Of a DNA stretch of 64,000 nt, positions 18,514 to 27,814 are shown piece by piece. Every line of letters begins with the position of its first letter. Position 1 is the stretch's first letter. The position numbers were made by a program, and so were the translations under genes. Location: positions 2,233,880-2,297,879 of the forward strand of contig CP070674.1 in the NCBI GenBank assembly GCA_020351995.1, given 5' to 3'. The notes beneath the pieces are model-generated. The model was not told the DNA's origin, did no database searches, and saw only the letters and a list, made by a program, of their open reading frames with translations. Source of the DNA: Candidatus Zixiibacteriota bacterium. Lineage in GTDB: Bacteria > Zixibacteria > MSB-5A5 > GN15 > FEB-12.

Positions 18514-19503
18514 ATGGACAGCGATATTAAAAAGATCCAGGCTAAAGTTGAGAAGGAATCGTCGTTTGTCGAAAAACTGATTGGACAGATTCGCACTGTT
18601 ATCGTCGGTCAGGAATATCTGGTCGAGAGACTGTTGATAGGTATGCTGGCCGATGGTCACATTTTGATTGAAGGTGTGCCCGGTCTGGCTAAAACCCTCT
18701 CCGTGAGCACGCTCAGCAGAGCCCTTGACACCAAGTTCCAGCGGATTCAGTTCACGCCCGATCTGCTACCCGCGGACCTCATTGGCACCATGATATACAA
18801 TCCGCAAACGGCTGAATTTTCGGTTAAGAAGGGCCCCATCTTCGCAAATATCATTCTGGCCGACGAAATTAACCGCGCTCCGGCCAAAGTTCAGTCGGCC
18901 CTGCTGGAATCCATGCAGGAACGACAGGTCACCATCGGAGAACACACCTTCAAGCTCGATGAGCCGTTCCTGGTTCTGGCTACCCAGAATCCTATTGAGC
19001 AGGAAGGAACCTATCCACTTCCCGAAGCTCAGGTGGATCGCTTTATGCTCATGCTGAAGATAACGTACCCGTCGCCTACCGAAGAACTTGAGATCATGGA
19101 ACGCAACACCGCTTCCGCCCTGCCGTCGATTTCCAAGGTCATCAAGCCCAAGGATATTACCAAGGCCAGGGGCGTCGTGCGGTCGATCTATGTCGATGAC
19201 AAGGTCAAGGATTATATAGTAAACGTGGTCTTTGCCTCGCGCGAACCCGAGAAATACGGCCTGGCCAACCTGAGAGACCTGATTGCCTACGGGGCTTCTC
19301 CCAGGGCCACTATCTACCTGAACCTGGCCGCCAAGGCCCACGCTTTCCTGAAGGGACGCGGGTACATCACCCCGGAAGATGTCAAGGCTATCGGCCATGA
19401 TGTTCTGCGGCACCGTATTCTCTTAACCTATGAAGCGGAAGCTGAGGAAGTAACCAGTGACGATATCGTCACAAAGATATTCGATGCCGTCGAGGTACCG
19501 TAA
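18514..19503 (+). CDS. moxR: MoxR-family AAA+ ATPase
   Basis: A standard-length MoxR protein. The Walker A motif is GVPGLAKT at residues 54-61. Walker B is LADEIN, with Asp117 and Glu118. The phrase LATQNPIEQEGTYPLPEAQVDRF is the family's sensor region. MoxR ATPases act as chaperones that help mature protein complexes, usually with DUF58 and von Willebrand A proteins, and here they are encoded directly downstream. A strong site (ACGGAGGAACG) precedes the ATG. The stop is 9 nt from the DUF58 gene, so co-translation is likely. Confidence 0.9.
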   Translation: MDSDIKKIQAKVEKESSFVEKLIGQIRTVIVGQEYLVERLLIGMLADGHILIEGVPGLAKTLSVSTLSRALDTKFQRIQFTPDLLPADLIGTMIYNPQTAEFSVKKGPIFANIILADEINRAPAKVQSALLESMQERQVTIGEHTFKLDEPFLVLATQNPIEQEGTYPLPEAQVDRFMLMLKITYPSPTEELEIMERNTASALPSISKVIKPKDITKARGVVRSIYVDDKVKDYIVNVVFASREPEKYGLANLRDLIAYGASPRATIYLNLAAKAHAFLKGRGYITPEDVKAIGHDVLRHRILLTYEAEAEEVTSDDIVTKIFDAVEVP

Positions 19504-19512
19504 TTGTAGTTT

Positions 19513-20388
19513 ATGATTCCGAAAGAGATACTCAAGAAAATACGACGGATTGAGATCAGCACCAAAAAGCTGGTCAATGACCTCTTCTCCGGCGAATACC
19601 ATTCCACCTTCAAAGGACAGGGAATGGAGTTCGAGGAAGTCCGTCAGTATGAACCGGGTGACGATATCCGCTTAATCGATTGGAACGTCACAGCCCGCAC
19701 CGGCTATCCGCACATCAAGAAGTTTAAGGAGGAGCGCGAGCTATCGGTGGTTATGCTGGTCGACGCGTCCTCGTCGGGTAAGTTCGGCACGCGGGAACGC
19801 TTCAAAAGCGAGACGGCGGCGGAACTGTGTGCCCTTCTCGCTTTCTCCGCGATCAAGAACAATGATAAGGTCGGCCTGATAATTTTCACTGACAAAATAG
19901 AGAAATTCATTCCACCCCAGAAGGGCCGCGGACATGTACTGAGATTGATTCGTGAGATTCTCTATTTTGAGCCGCAGGGTGTGGCAACTGATATCGGCGG
20001 TGCCCTTGAGTATTTCAGTAGGGTCATTAAACGTAAATCAGTGGTTTTTCTGGTGTCCGATTTTCTCTCGGAGAACTACATCAAGCCGCTGCAGATTGCC
20101 AATAATAAGCACGATGTTATAGCGATAAAGATCAGTGATCCCCGCGAGACTATCTTTGATAACATCGGCCTTATCGAGCTGGAAGATGCCGAGACGGGCG
20201 AGGTCTTCATGATTGACACAGGATCGAAAGAGTTCAGAAGGGAATTCTCGGCGCGGTCCGAGGAAGATAATCTGGCCTTAAAAAAGGCCTTCCAATTGAT
20301 AAATCTCGATTTCATCAACATTCGGACGGATCAATCGTATATCGTGCCACTTATAAACTTCTTTAAGATGAGAGAGAGAAGGCTCTGA
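19513..20388 (+). CDS. DUF58 domain protein of the Bat system
   Basis: Contains the DUF58 signature YEPGDDIRLIDWNVTARTG at about residues 45-63, followed by a von Willebrand A-like fold beginning VVMLVDASSSG with the metal-site residues DASSS. Later it has VVFLVSDFL, as in VWA proteins. There is no transmembrane segment, so it should be cytoplasmic or peripherally bound. DUF58 proteins are the constant partner of MoxR ATPases. Length and layout are normal for the family. It is flanked closely by moxR and by a lipoprotein gene. Confidence 0.87.
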   Translation: MIPKEILKKIRRIEISTKKLVNDLFSGEYHSTFKGQGMEFEEVRQYEPGDDIRLIDWNVTARTGYPHIKKFKEERELSVVMLVDASSSGKFGTRERFKSETAAELCALLAFSAIKNNDKVGLIIFTDKIEKFIPPQKGRGHVLRLIREILYFEPQGVATDIGGALEYFSRVIKRKSVVFLVSDFLSENYIKPLQIANNKHDVIAIKISDPRETIFDNIGLIELEDAETGEVFMIDTGSKEFRREFSARSEEDNLALKKAFQLINLDFINIRTDQSYIVPLINFFKMRERRL

Positions 20389-20399
20389 GGAATAGCAAG

Positions 20400-21299
20400 A
20401 TGAATAGGGTAGTAATATTGGCTTCCGGTCTGATTGTGCTATTCGCATTGACATCCTGCCAGGATTCCGCCGATACGGCGGAGCTGGTGGAACAGCACAA
20501 GAAACTGGCCGGTGAACTGCGCGACACCAAACTCTATGCCGCGGCCATTGAGGAATACCAGAAGATTCTGGAATTCAGCCATCTCGAGACGCGCACCCGG
20601 GCCAACATCAACTATTTGATCGGCAAAATCTATTTCGAGAATCTGGCCGATTACCGTCAGGCGGCCGCTTACTACATACGGGCTCGGACCCTGGACCCGA
20701 ACGGTTCGTTCGTAAACGAGGCCTCGCGGAACCTTGTCGCGGCTCTGGAGAGGAGCGGGCAACTGCTCGATGCCCGCCGTGAACTCAGTGCGGCCACCGA
20801 TGTCGACGCCGGGCCGAAAATGGAAGGTGATGCGGTTGTAGCCCGAATAGGCACCGATTCTATCTGGCTATCCGAAGTTGAGGCCCAGATTCAGACTCTC
20901 CCGGCTGAAATTCAGCAGGAACTGTCCGTGACCGGCAACAAGGCTGACTATCTCAAGCAATACGTAGGCATGGAGCTTATGTACCGCGCGGCCATCCGCG
21001 AGAATTACGATAACGACCCGGAAATTCTCAAACAGCATCAGGAGTTCTTTAAGCAGTTGCTCATAAACAAGTACGTTCTTGATAAAGTTATGCCTGAGAT
21101 TAGAATTGATACCATGGATGTTCGCAATTTCTATCAGGCCAACAAGGCCAGCAGATATCAGAACGCTCCGTATGACTCGGTGAAGGCGCAGGTGTTTATG
21201 GATTACCAGGGGGAGAAGGCCCAGCAGGCGTTCATCGAATATGTCGAGAACCTGGCCGAGAAAGAACATGTCGAGATTCTTGAACAGAACGTAAAGTAG
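20400..21299 (+). CDS. TPR lipoprotein with SurA-like N-terminal domain
   Basis: The lipobox is LFALTSC (about residues 14-20). The first half has TPR-like helices (LYAAAIEEYQKILEF, ANINYLIGKIYFENLADYRQAAAYYIRA). From about residue 140 the protein resembles the N-terminal domain of SurA/PrsA-type peptidyl-prolyl isomerases: VVARIGTDSIWLSEVEAQI, then a helical bundle including LLINKYVLDKVMPEI. No parvulin catalytic domain follows, so it would act as a periplasmic chaperone without isomerase activity. It sits in the middle of the Bat operon, between DUF58 and a BatD-like gene. That fits a role in folding the secreted parts of the complex, but this is inference. Confidence 0.6.
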   Translation: MNRVVILASGLIVLFALTSCQDSADTAELVEQHKKLAGELRDTKLYAAAIEEYQKILEFSHLETRTRANINYLIGKIYFENLADYRQAAAYYIRARTLDPNGSFVNEASRNLVAALERSGQLLDARRELSAATDVDAGPKMEGDAVVARIGTDSIWLSEVEAQIQTLPAEIQQELSVTGNKADYLKQYVGMELMYRAAIRENYDNDPEILKQHQEFFKQLLINKYVLDKVMPEIRIDTMDVRNFYQANKASRYQNAPYDSVKAQVFMDYQGEKAQQAFIEYVENLAEKEHVEILEQNVK

Positions 21300-21317
21300 G
21301 ATTGGAATATTTCGGAT

Positions 21318-22370
21318 ATGCGATTGATGAGTCGCTACATCACGCTATTGCTATTCGTCGGCATTGGGGTTTCCGGCGTTTGGGGGCAGACCGATGTCGA
21401 TACCGTCTCGGCCGTGCCGGGCATTACCATAAAGACCGAAGTTGACCGGGCCGAGATGTATGTCGGTGATCTGATCACCTACACCATCACCATCGAGTAC
21501 GACTCCACCTACGAGCTCATTCCGCCGCCACTCGGCGCCAACCTGGGGGCTTTTGATGTTAAAGACTACCAGTCGGATATCCTGACGCAACTCGAAGATG
21601 GCCGGTATCAGAGCAAGAACATCTTCGTCCTGAGCACCTTCACGACCGGGGATTATGTCATACCGCCTATACCTGTGGTATTCAATATGCCTGACGGGAC
21701 GCGGAAGGCCTTGTTGTCCGAGGGTGTACCAATTAAGGTGCTTTCCCTTCTGGAAAACGCCGGTGACTCGGTCGATATTAAACCGTTAAAGGCTCAATAT
21801 GAGTTCAAACGCGACCTGACGCCTTATTATATATGGGGTGGCCTGGGCCTTCTGGTTCTGATTTTGGCTGCCGTGCTGATAATATTGAAACTGAGACAGA
21901 AGAAGGAAATTTCCGAACCGCTCGATTTGCGCCCGGCCTGGGAAATCGCTTTCGAAAAACTGGCCCTGCTTAAACAGAAGAATCTTCCGCAGGAAGGTCA
22001 GTTCAAACAGTTCTACATCGAGTTGACCGAGATCATTCGCGTTTACTATGAAAGCATGTATCGTTTGAATGTTCTTGACATGACGACCGAAGAATTTCTG
22101 GCTGCTTTCGGGAAACTTGAGTTACCCGAAGGTTTATTCGAAAGAATGGAGGCCTTTTTCGAACACGCCGATCTGGTAAAATTCGCGAAGCTGATCCCTG
22201 AATTCGAGCGGGCCGAAGAGGACTTTGAAGAAGTGCATACCGCTATCGAAGATGTGCGTGCCGATTGGGATCGACGCCTGCGTCCCCAACTTCACGACCG
22301 CCGGCCCGGCGACGACATTATGAGTGCCGACCCGGCGGAGATAAGGGACGAAACGGAGGTGAAGTCGTGA
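21318..22370 (+). CDS. Second short BatD-like membrane protein
   Basis: A signal peptide (about residues 1-23, ending VSGVWGQ) is followed by a beta-rich domain starting ITIKTEVDRAEMYVGDLITY, the BatD-type oxygen-tolerance opening. A transmembrane helix lies near 174-193 (IWGGLGLLVLILAAVLIIL), and a cytoplasmic helical domain contains FKQFYIELTEIIRVYYESMY and a YRLNVLDMTTEEFL phrase, like the C-terminus of BatD. It is about half the size of the full BatD at 25153. Its last codons overlap the batA start by 4 nt (GTGA), so translation is probably coupled. Confidence 0.58.
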   Translation: MRLMSRYITLLLFVGIGVSGVWGQTDVDTVSAVPGITIKTEVDRAEMYVGDLITYTITIEYDSTYELIPPPLGANLGAFDVKDYQSDILTQLEDGRYQSKNIFVLSTFTTGDYVIPPIPVVFNMPDGTRKALLSEGVPIKVLSLLENAGDSVDIKPLKAQYEFKRDLTPYYIWGGLGLLVLILAAVLIILKLRQKKEISEPLDLRPAWEIAFEKLALLKQKNLPQEGQFKQFYIELTEIIRVYYESMYRLNVLDMTTEEFLAAFGKLELPEGLFERMEAFFEHADLVKFAKLIPEFERAEEDFEEVHTAIEDVRADWDRRLRPQLHDRRPGDDIMSADPAEIRDETEVKS

Positions 22371-23410
22371 ATCTCGAGTTTGCCGGCCTGAGTCTGAATT
22401 TGTTCGATGTGATCGATACTAATATTCCAGCTGTCGTAATCTTTGGCATGGGCCTGGCGATTGTCATTCTCATGCTTATTTACTACCTGCGCCGGATGAG
22501 ATTTAAATCGGCTACTATCAAGTATTCGGACATTCGGATCGTCAAGCGGGCCGCCCGCTCCGGCCGCCAGCGCTTCAGGTTTGTCCTGATAGTCCTGCGC
22601 GTCCTGGCCCTGGCGTTGTTCGTGGTGGCCTTTGCTCGTCCGCGATCAGGAACAGAGTACCGGGAGGTAACTTCGGAGGGTGTGGATATCATGCTGGGCC
22701 TGGATGTCTCCTCGTCGATGCAAGCTGAAGACTTTAAACCTCATAACCGTCTGTACGTGGCTAAAGAAGAAATCAAGAAATTCATTAATCGTCGCGTGAA
22801 TGACCGCATTGGTCTGGTGGTCTTTGCCCGGTATTCTTATACCCAGTGCCCCCTGACAACGGATTATGGGGTGCTTCTCAATTTTGTCGATCAGGTCAAC
22901 TTCGGGTTAGTAGAAGATGGCACCGCTATCGGGATGGCGATTGCCAACGCTGTCAACCGCCTTCGCGAGTCGGATTCAAAATCCAAGATTATTGTTCTTT
23001 TGACCGATGGCGACAATAACGCTGGAGAAATCGACCCCATCACTGCCGCCAATCTGGCCGGCGCTATGAATATTAAGATTTATACCATCGGGGCCGGTAA
23101 GCCGGGAAACGCCATGTATCCTTATCAGGATCCGATCTTCGGAAAACGGTATGTGTATCAGCCGACTCGAATTGATGAGAAAACCCTCAAGGAAATCGCC
23201 CAGCGGACGGATGGGAAGTACTTCCGGGCACGCTCCGGGGAAGAACTGGAGGAGATTTACGGTATAATAGATGCCCTGGAGAAAACCGAGGTCAAAGTTG
23301 CGGCCCACATCCAGTACAAGGAATTGTTCCATTATTTTGCCTATGCCGGACTTATCTTGTTGATCATCGAGATTCTTCTGGCAAACACCTATTTCAGGAA
23401 ACTTCCATAG
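22367..23410 (+). CDS. batA: BatA, VWA-domain membrane protein
   Basis: An N-terminal hydrophobic region with two membrane segments precedes a von Willebrand A domain. Its metal site DVSSSM starts at Asp113, and the later motif is LLTDGDNNAGE. A final transmembrane helix follows (FAYAGLILLIIEILL). BatA and BatB are inner-membrane proteins of the aerotolerance system first described in Bacteroides fragilis. The GTG at 22367 was chosen because GGAGGT lies 7 nt upstream; an in-frame open stretch reaches back to 22265 but overlaps the preceding gene without a site. Stop to batB is 11 nt. Confidence 0.87.
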   Translation: MNLEFAGLSLNLFDVIDTNIPAVVIFGMGLAIVILMLIYYLRRMRFKSATIKYSDIRIVKRAARSGRQRFRFVLIVLRVLALALFVVAFARPRSGTEYREVTSEGVDIMLGLDVSSSMQAEDFKPHNRLYVAKEEIKKFINRRVNDRIGLVVFARYSYTQCPLTTDYGVLLNFVDQVNFGLVEDGTAIGMAIANAVNRLRESDSKSKIIVLLTDGDNNAGEIDPITAANLAGAMNIKIYTIGAGKPGNAMYPYQDPIFGKRYVYQPTRIDEKTLKEIAQRTDGKYFRARSGEELEEIYGIIDALEKTEVKVAAHIQYKELFHYFAYAGLILLIIEILLANTYFRKLP

Positions 23411-23421
23411 GACGAACAAAG

Positions 23422-24444
23422 ATGCGATTTGCGGAACCGATAAATTTCCTTCTTTTGGTGCTTGTCTTTCTTCTGGGACTGTTTGTCTTCTGGGGACTGG
23501 CCCGCAAGAGAAAACTGCTGAGAATATTCGGTGATCTGCCTCTGATAATGAAAAACGCTCCATATATCTCGTTCGCGAGGCAGAGAACCAAAGCGCTGCT
23601 TTTGCTGCTGGCGCTGGTCTTCGTTAGTTTGGGTCTGGCCCGTTTGCAGTTCGGGACTCACCTGGAATTGCTCCAGCGGGAAGGTATCGATATTGTTGTG
23701 GCTCTGGATGTCTCCAATTCGATGCTTGCCCGCGATATGAAACCGAACCGGCTAACGAAAGCCCGGCAGGAAATCATGGGTATTATTGACCGTCTTGAAG
23801 GAGACCGAATCGGCCTGGTGGCTTTCGCCGGCGAGTCCTTCGCGCAGTGCCCTCTGACGCTTGACTATTCGGCGGCGCGGTTTCTGCTGGGTGCCATGGA
23901 TCAAACATCCGTCAGCACACAGGGAACATCGCTTTCAGACGCTATTGAGGCCGCCGCGAGGATGTATGACCAGCAGTCCCGCAAACACAAAGTGCTGCTG
24001 CTGCTCAGCGATGGTGAGGACCATGGACAGGGGGCTGTTCAAGCCGCGGAGGAGGCCCGCAAGCAAGGAGTTAAGATATACACGGTTGGAATAGGCAACC
24101 CCGACGGTGAACCTATTCCCATTCTGGACCGTAATAATAAACAGGTTGGCTTCAAAAAGGATGAAAACGGCGAGGTCATAGTAACCAGGCTCGATGAGGC
24201 CATCCTGCGAGAGATTTCTCTGGCTACCGGTGGAAAATATTATCACGCAACCGCCGGAGAAATGGAACTCGACCGAATCTTCGATGAAATCGCCAGAATG
24301 GAGAAAAAAGAGCTGGAAGGAACTCTCGTGACGAGATTCGATGACCGCTATCAGTGGCCTCTGCTTCTGGCAATCTTTCTGGTTGTCGGTGAGTTCTTTG
24401 TCCCGGAGCGCAAAAAACGGGTCGGGAGTCCGGCGAATGATTAG
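23422..24444 (+). CDS. batB: BatB, VWA-domain membrane protein
   Basis: Same architecture as BatA: membrane helices at about 10-30 and 55-72, then a VWA domain with the metal site DVSNSM from Asp96 and the later motif LLSDGEDHGQG. A C-terminal membrane helix (PLLLAIFLVVGEFF) follows. The phrase YYHATAGEMELDRIF corresponds to the end of the VWA fold in BatB. The gene overlaps batC by 8 nt. Two adjacent VWA proteins are the normal Bat layout, and they probably form a heteromeric membrane complex served by MoxR. Confidence 0.87.
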   Translation: MRFAEPINFLLLVLVFLLGLFVFWGLARKRKLLRIFGDLPLIMKNAPYISFARQRTKALLLLLALVFVSLGLARLQFGTHLELLQREGIDIVVALDVSNSMLARDMKPNRLTKARQEIMGIIDRLEGDRIGLVAFAGESFAQCPLTLDYSAARFLLGAMDQTSVSTQGTSLSDAIEAAARMYDQQSRKHKVLLLLSDGEDHGQGAVQAAEEARKQGVKIYTVGIGNPDGEPIPILDRNNKQVGFKKDENGEVIVTRLDEAILREISLATGGKYYHATAGEMELDRIFDEIARMEKKELEGTLVTRFDDRYQWPLLLAIFLVVGEFFVPERKKRVGSPAND

Positions 24445-25144
24445 ATGGTTATTTATATTTTTGGCCGTCTGTTTGGCCGGCGGGGTTAGCGCCGAAGACT
24501 ATGTTGACCTCGTCAGGAAAGGTAACGAGTCCTACAAACTACAGGACTACAAAAAAGCGCTGGAGTATTATCACAATGCCGAGACCGAGCTGCCCGAATC
24601 GGTGGAACTGGAATACAATATGGCCGGGGCTCTCTATCAGCAGGGCAACTATGAGGAGACTGTTGACAGGTACACACGGGCGCTCAACACGGAGGACATC
24701 GGGCTGGAGACTCAGGCTCACTATAATCTGGGAAACACATATTATCGCATGGGCGATTACCAGAACGCTATACTATCGTACCAGCGCACATTGGAGATCA
24801 ATCCGGACGATGTTGACGCCAAGTTCAATCTCGAGTTGGCCCGGCGCATGTTGAAAGAACAGATAAAGCCCGAACAACAGCAGGAAGGGCAGGATTCACA
24901 ACCGCAGCCTCAACAGCAGGAAAATCAGAATTCCCAGGAAGAACAACCAGAGCCGGAGGAGCAACCGCAGGATCAGCCTCAGCCACAAGAGGAACAGCAG
25001 CAGCCGGAGCAGCGGGATGAAAGGCAAATGTCGCGCGAGGATGCCGAACGCATACTGAACGCCCTGCGTGATGACGAACAGGAGCTTCAAAAGAAAATTA
25101 AGCGCGAGGTTACGGCCAGCGACTATATAGGGAAGGATTGGTAG
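24437..25144 (+). CDS. batC: BatC, TPR protein with Gln/Glu/Pro-rich tail
   Basis: A signal peptide (MIRWLFIFLAVCLAGGVSA) is followed by three to four TPR units (about residues 25-140), such as AHYNLGNTYYRMGDYQNAIL. A low-complexity segment of Gln, Glu and Pro (about 145-205) leads to a conserved-looking C-terminal piece (SREDAERILNALRDDEQEL) that is typical of BatC. The ATG at 24437 gives the signal peptide directly; the open stretch back to 24341 lies inside batB and lacks coding sense. BatC is periplasmic, and the C-terminal motif probably docks to other Bat proteins. Confidence 0.8.
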   Translation: MIRWLFIFLAVCLAGGVSAEDYVDLVRKGNESYKLQDYKKALEYYHNAETELPESVELEYNMAGALYQQGNYEETVDRYTRALNTEDIGLETQAHYNLGNTYYRMGDYQNAILSYQRTLEINPDDVDAKFNLELARRMLKEQIKPEQQQEGQDSQPQPQQQENQNSQEEQPEPEEQPQDQPQPQEEQQQPEQRDERQMSREDAERILNALRDDEQELQKKIKREVTASDYIGKDW

Positions 25145-25152
25145 GAAGATCC

Positions 25153-26967
25153 ATGAAACCAGGAATCACCATATTACTGTTTGTTGTCACCCTCGGTTTA
25201 GGGGTGACCGCAACGCGGGTGATGGGACAGGATATAAATGTAGCTGTCAGCCTGGATCGTGATACCATCGGCCTGGATGAACAGGCTCTATTGCAGGTTG
25301 AAGTGTCCGGCACTGAACAGAACCTGCCTGAGCCCCAGATGCCGACTCTTTCGATGTTTGAGATCTATTCCCAGGGCCGCTCAAGCAACATATCCATAGT
25401 GAACGGTCAAATGAGCTCCTCCGTCACTTATCGGTTTATACTCCTTCCAACGAAGCCCGGCACCTTTCCAATAGACCGCATCGCCATTGTTCACAAGAAC
25501 AGGCGCTACAAGGGGAATAAGGTGGAGCTGACGGTTCTCGACCAGGGAATTGCCACCCCCCCCGAGTTGAGTGAGAGCGCACAGGGCGAAGACGGTCAAA
25601 GCCGTGATTATTTCATGGAAGCCGTAGTGGACAATAAAAATCCGTATGTGAACCAGCAGATCACGCTGACCCTGAAATTTTATATCGCGGTACAGTACTA
25701 TGGAAGCCCCGAACTTACGGAGCCCACCACAACTGGATTCTGGTCCGAACTTCTGGGAAACAAGGCACCTTACTATCAGACTATCAATGGACGAAACTAC
25801 CGTATAATCGAGAGAAAATACGCTCTGTTCCCCACTCAAACCGGTGAACTGACCATAGGTCGCGCCGCTATCACAACTACGGTGGCCGCCAAGACCCGAA
25901 GGTATCGCGATCCTTTCGATGTCTTCGGTGATGTCTTCGGGCGCGGGGAAGATGTAACTATTCGCAGTCAACCGGTCAGAATCAAAGTCAAACCTCTGCC
26001 GACGGAAAACCGGCCGACCGACTTTACCGGCACCATCGGCGATTTTTCGATGTCGGCCTCGGCTAATAAGGCTCAGGTTGAAGTCAGCCAACCGGTAACA
26101 GTCACGATTAAAATACGTGGCACCGGCAATATAAAGTCTGTCGCTGAACCCGTCATCCCTGAACTCCCTGATTTTCGCGTCTATCGCGCCTCGAGCAACG
26201 AAAATATAACCAAATTCAACGATCGTATCGGCGGGACGAAGACTTACGAAGAAGTTTTCATTCCCAACCGGCCCGGCGAGTTGGAAATTCCATCACTAAG
26301 CTTCAATTTCTTCAATCCTAAAACCGATCGCTACCAGCAACTCTCGACTGCCCCGATAAAACTCGCGGTCGTGAAACCCGAAGGATGGGTGGCTTCTTCC
26401 GACGTCCCCTATGCCGGACCGTCGGTCACCATCGGCAGCGACGCCCGTGACATTGTCTATATCAAGAAAGATATCGGTGATGTCCAGCCCCGGGGGCGGA
26501 TTATTTTTGCCAGTCCGCTTTATCTGGTAGTCAACGGTATTCCGGTACTGGCCCTGCTGGGAATGGTGCTGGTGCGCAAACGTCGTGAGAAGATGGCCGG
26601 CGATGTAGGCTACGCTCGAGCCAGAGCGGCCGCCAGAGCGGCGAAGAAACGTCTGGCAAAAGCACGATCTATCGCCCGTACGGAAACCACCACCGAGTTT
26701 TTTGCCGAAGTCTATTCTGCTCTGGTATCTTATATCGCCGACAAGCTGAATATCTCACCGCACGGACTGACCACCGACCGGGTAAAAGTGCTTCTGGAGA
26801 ATAAGTCTGTCGATGAGCCCATCATAGAGCAGCTTACGAACCTGATGCAGAAATGCGATTTCGCCCGCTATGCATCATCGTCACTGTCGCAGGATGATAT
26901 TGATGAAGCTCTTGCGAGCGCCGAAAAGGTAATGGTGACCCTGGAGGGGGTTCGGTTTGAGACTTAG
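25153..26967 (+). CDS. batD: BatD, oxygen-tolerance family protein
   Basis: The ATG at 25153 follows TAGGAAG at proper spacing. A signal peptide (about residues 1-24, ending RVMGQ) leads to repeated beta-sandwich domains of the BatD family (ISVSLDRDTIGLDEQALLQV-like opening, a PNRPGELEIPSLSFNFF repeat end). A transmembrane helix near 450-470 (LYLVVNGIPVLALLGMVLV) and a basic cytoplasmic helical domain follow. The length of 604 residues matches full BatD proteins. Its 3' end overlaps the batE start by 11 nt. It probably bridges the periplasmic and cytoplasmic parts of the Bat complex. Confidence 0.85.
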   Translation: MKPGITILLFVVTLGLGVTATRVMGQDINVAVSLDRDTIGLDEQALLQVEVSGTEQNLPEPQMPTLSMFEIYSQGRSSNISIVNGQMSSSVTYRFILLPTKPGTFPIDRIAIVHKNRRYKGNKVELTVLDQGIATPPELSESAQGEDGQSRDYFMEAVVDNKNPYVNQQITLTLKFYIAVQYYGSPELTEPTTTGFWSELLGNKAPYYQTINGRNYRIIERKYALFPTQTGELTIGRAAITTTVAAKTRRYRDPFDVFGDVFGRGEDVTIRSQPVRIKVKPLPTENRPTDFTGTIGDFSMSASANKAQVEVSQPVTVTIKIRGTGNIKSVAEPVIPELPDFRVYRASSNENITKFNDRIGGTKTYEEVFIPNRPGELEIPSLSFNFFNPKTDRYQQLSTAPIKLAVVKPEGWVASSDVPYAGPSVTIGSDARDIVYIKKDIGDVQPRGRIIFASPLYLVVNGIPVLALLGMVLVRKRREKMAGDVGYARARAAARAAKKRLAKARSIARTETTTEFFAEVYSALVSYIADKLNISPHGLTTDRVKVLLENKSVDEPIIEQLTNLMQKCDFARYASSSLSQDDIDEALASAEKVMVTLEGVRFET

Positions 26968-27715
26968 AACTTATACATTGTGTGCCCTTACCCTGTTCCT
27001 TCTCGCGTCTTCGGCTCTCCCGGCGGAAGCGCCTGAGGAATTCCTTGTGGCCAACAGATTCTACGAGGAAAAAGATTTCGCCAGCGCCATTCGATTGTAT
27101 GAAAGTGTGCTTAACCAGGGGCTGGAATCGTCGGCGCTGTATTTCAATCTCGGTAACGCCTACTTCAAAAACGGTGACCTCGGTTATGCTGTCTTATATT
27201 ACATGAAAGCGCGAAGACTCAGTCCGGATGATGCCGATATTCGCCAGAATCTCCGGTTTGCCCGCCAGTATTCGAGGGTCCAGATGGAAGGAGTCCAGCT
27301 CAATCCGATAAATACATTCTTTTCGTCAATAGTCGACAGCTATCGGCTGAGCTTCATGGCCTGGGTCTCATCGCTACTCTTCGTGTTGCTGATGCTGATT
27401 CTTATCGTGCGCTTTGGCGTCGGTATGAACAATTCCGCGATTAGAGCGGGAATTATACTGGTCTTGTTGCTTGTGGTGGTAACGTCGGGGTTGACTACTT
27501 TCAAATACCGGCGGGATTATCTCGCGCGACGCGCGGTGATCGTTTCCGAAGAGAGCCCGGTGTTGACAGGGCCGTCACCGCAGTCCGATGTGGAACTGGA
27601 AGGTGCGCCCGGTCTCATTGTGGAAATTCTCGACCAAACAGGCGACTATTACCATGTCCTCTTTGAAAACAAGCGACGCGGTTGGATCAACAGGGATTTA
27701 GTAGCTGTCATATAA
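26957..27715 (+). CDS. batE: BatE, TPR and SH3-like membrane protein
   Basis: The start is a TTG with GGAGGGGG 6 nt upstream. A signal peptide (about residues 1-22, ending LPAEA) and two or three TPR units (ALYFNLGNAYFKNGDLGYAV) are followed by two transmembrane helices at about 130-152 and 160-178. A C-terminal bacterial SH3-like domain (VIVSEESPVLTGPSPQSDV then GWINRDLVAVI) completes the protein. This is the standard BatE plan and ends the operon. A weak hairpin with a T-rich tail follows the stop codon. Confidence 0.8.
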   Translation: MRLRTYTLCALTLFLLASSALPAEAPEEFLVANRFYEEKDFASAIRLYESVLNQGLESSALYFNLGNAYFKNGDLGYAVLYYMKARRLSPDDADIRQNLRFARQYSRVQMEGVQLNPINTFFSSIVDSYRLSFMAWVSSLLFVLLMLILIVRFGVGMNNSAIRAGIILVLLLVVVTSGLTTFKYRRDYLARRAVIVSEESPVLTGPSPQSDVELEGAPGLIVEILDQTGDYYHVLFENKRRGWINRDLVAVI

Positions 27716-27722
27716 CAACTTA

Positions 27723-27745
27723 GGGCCATCGCCCGTCTTTTATTT
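27723..27745 (+). terminator. Possible weak terminator of the Bat operon
   Basis: GGGC-CATC-GCCC (27723-27734) forms a 4-bp stem followed by GTCTTTTATTT. The stem is short, so termination may be partial or the match may be chance; the promoter just downstream at 27748 supports a boundary here. Confidence 0.3.
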
Positions 27746-27747
27746 AA

Positions 27748-27776
27748 TTGACACCCCCTCTTCAATCCTCTATCTT
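27748..27776 (+). promoter_or_regulatory. Sigma-70-type promoter for the flippase-like gene and corA
   Basis: TTGACA (27748-27753), a 17-nt spacer and TATCTT (27771-27776). The predicted leader before the ATG at 27815 is about 30 nt. Confidence 0.55.
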
Positions 27777-27814
27777 GCTTCCCAATAAGAGAGTGCAGGA
27801 TCAGACTCAGCGTC

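Noticed and set aside
22265..22366. N-terminal extension of BatA to 22265
   Set aside because: The extension lies in the tail of the preceding gene and lacks hydrophobic character. GTG at 22367 has GGAGGT at the right distance.
24341..24436. N-terminal extension of BatC to 24341
   Set aside because: It lies wholly inside batB and places non-signal sequence before a clear signal peptide starting at 24437.
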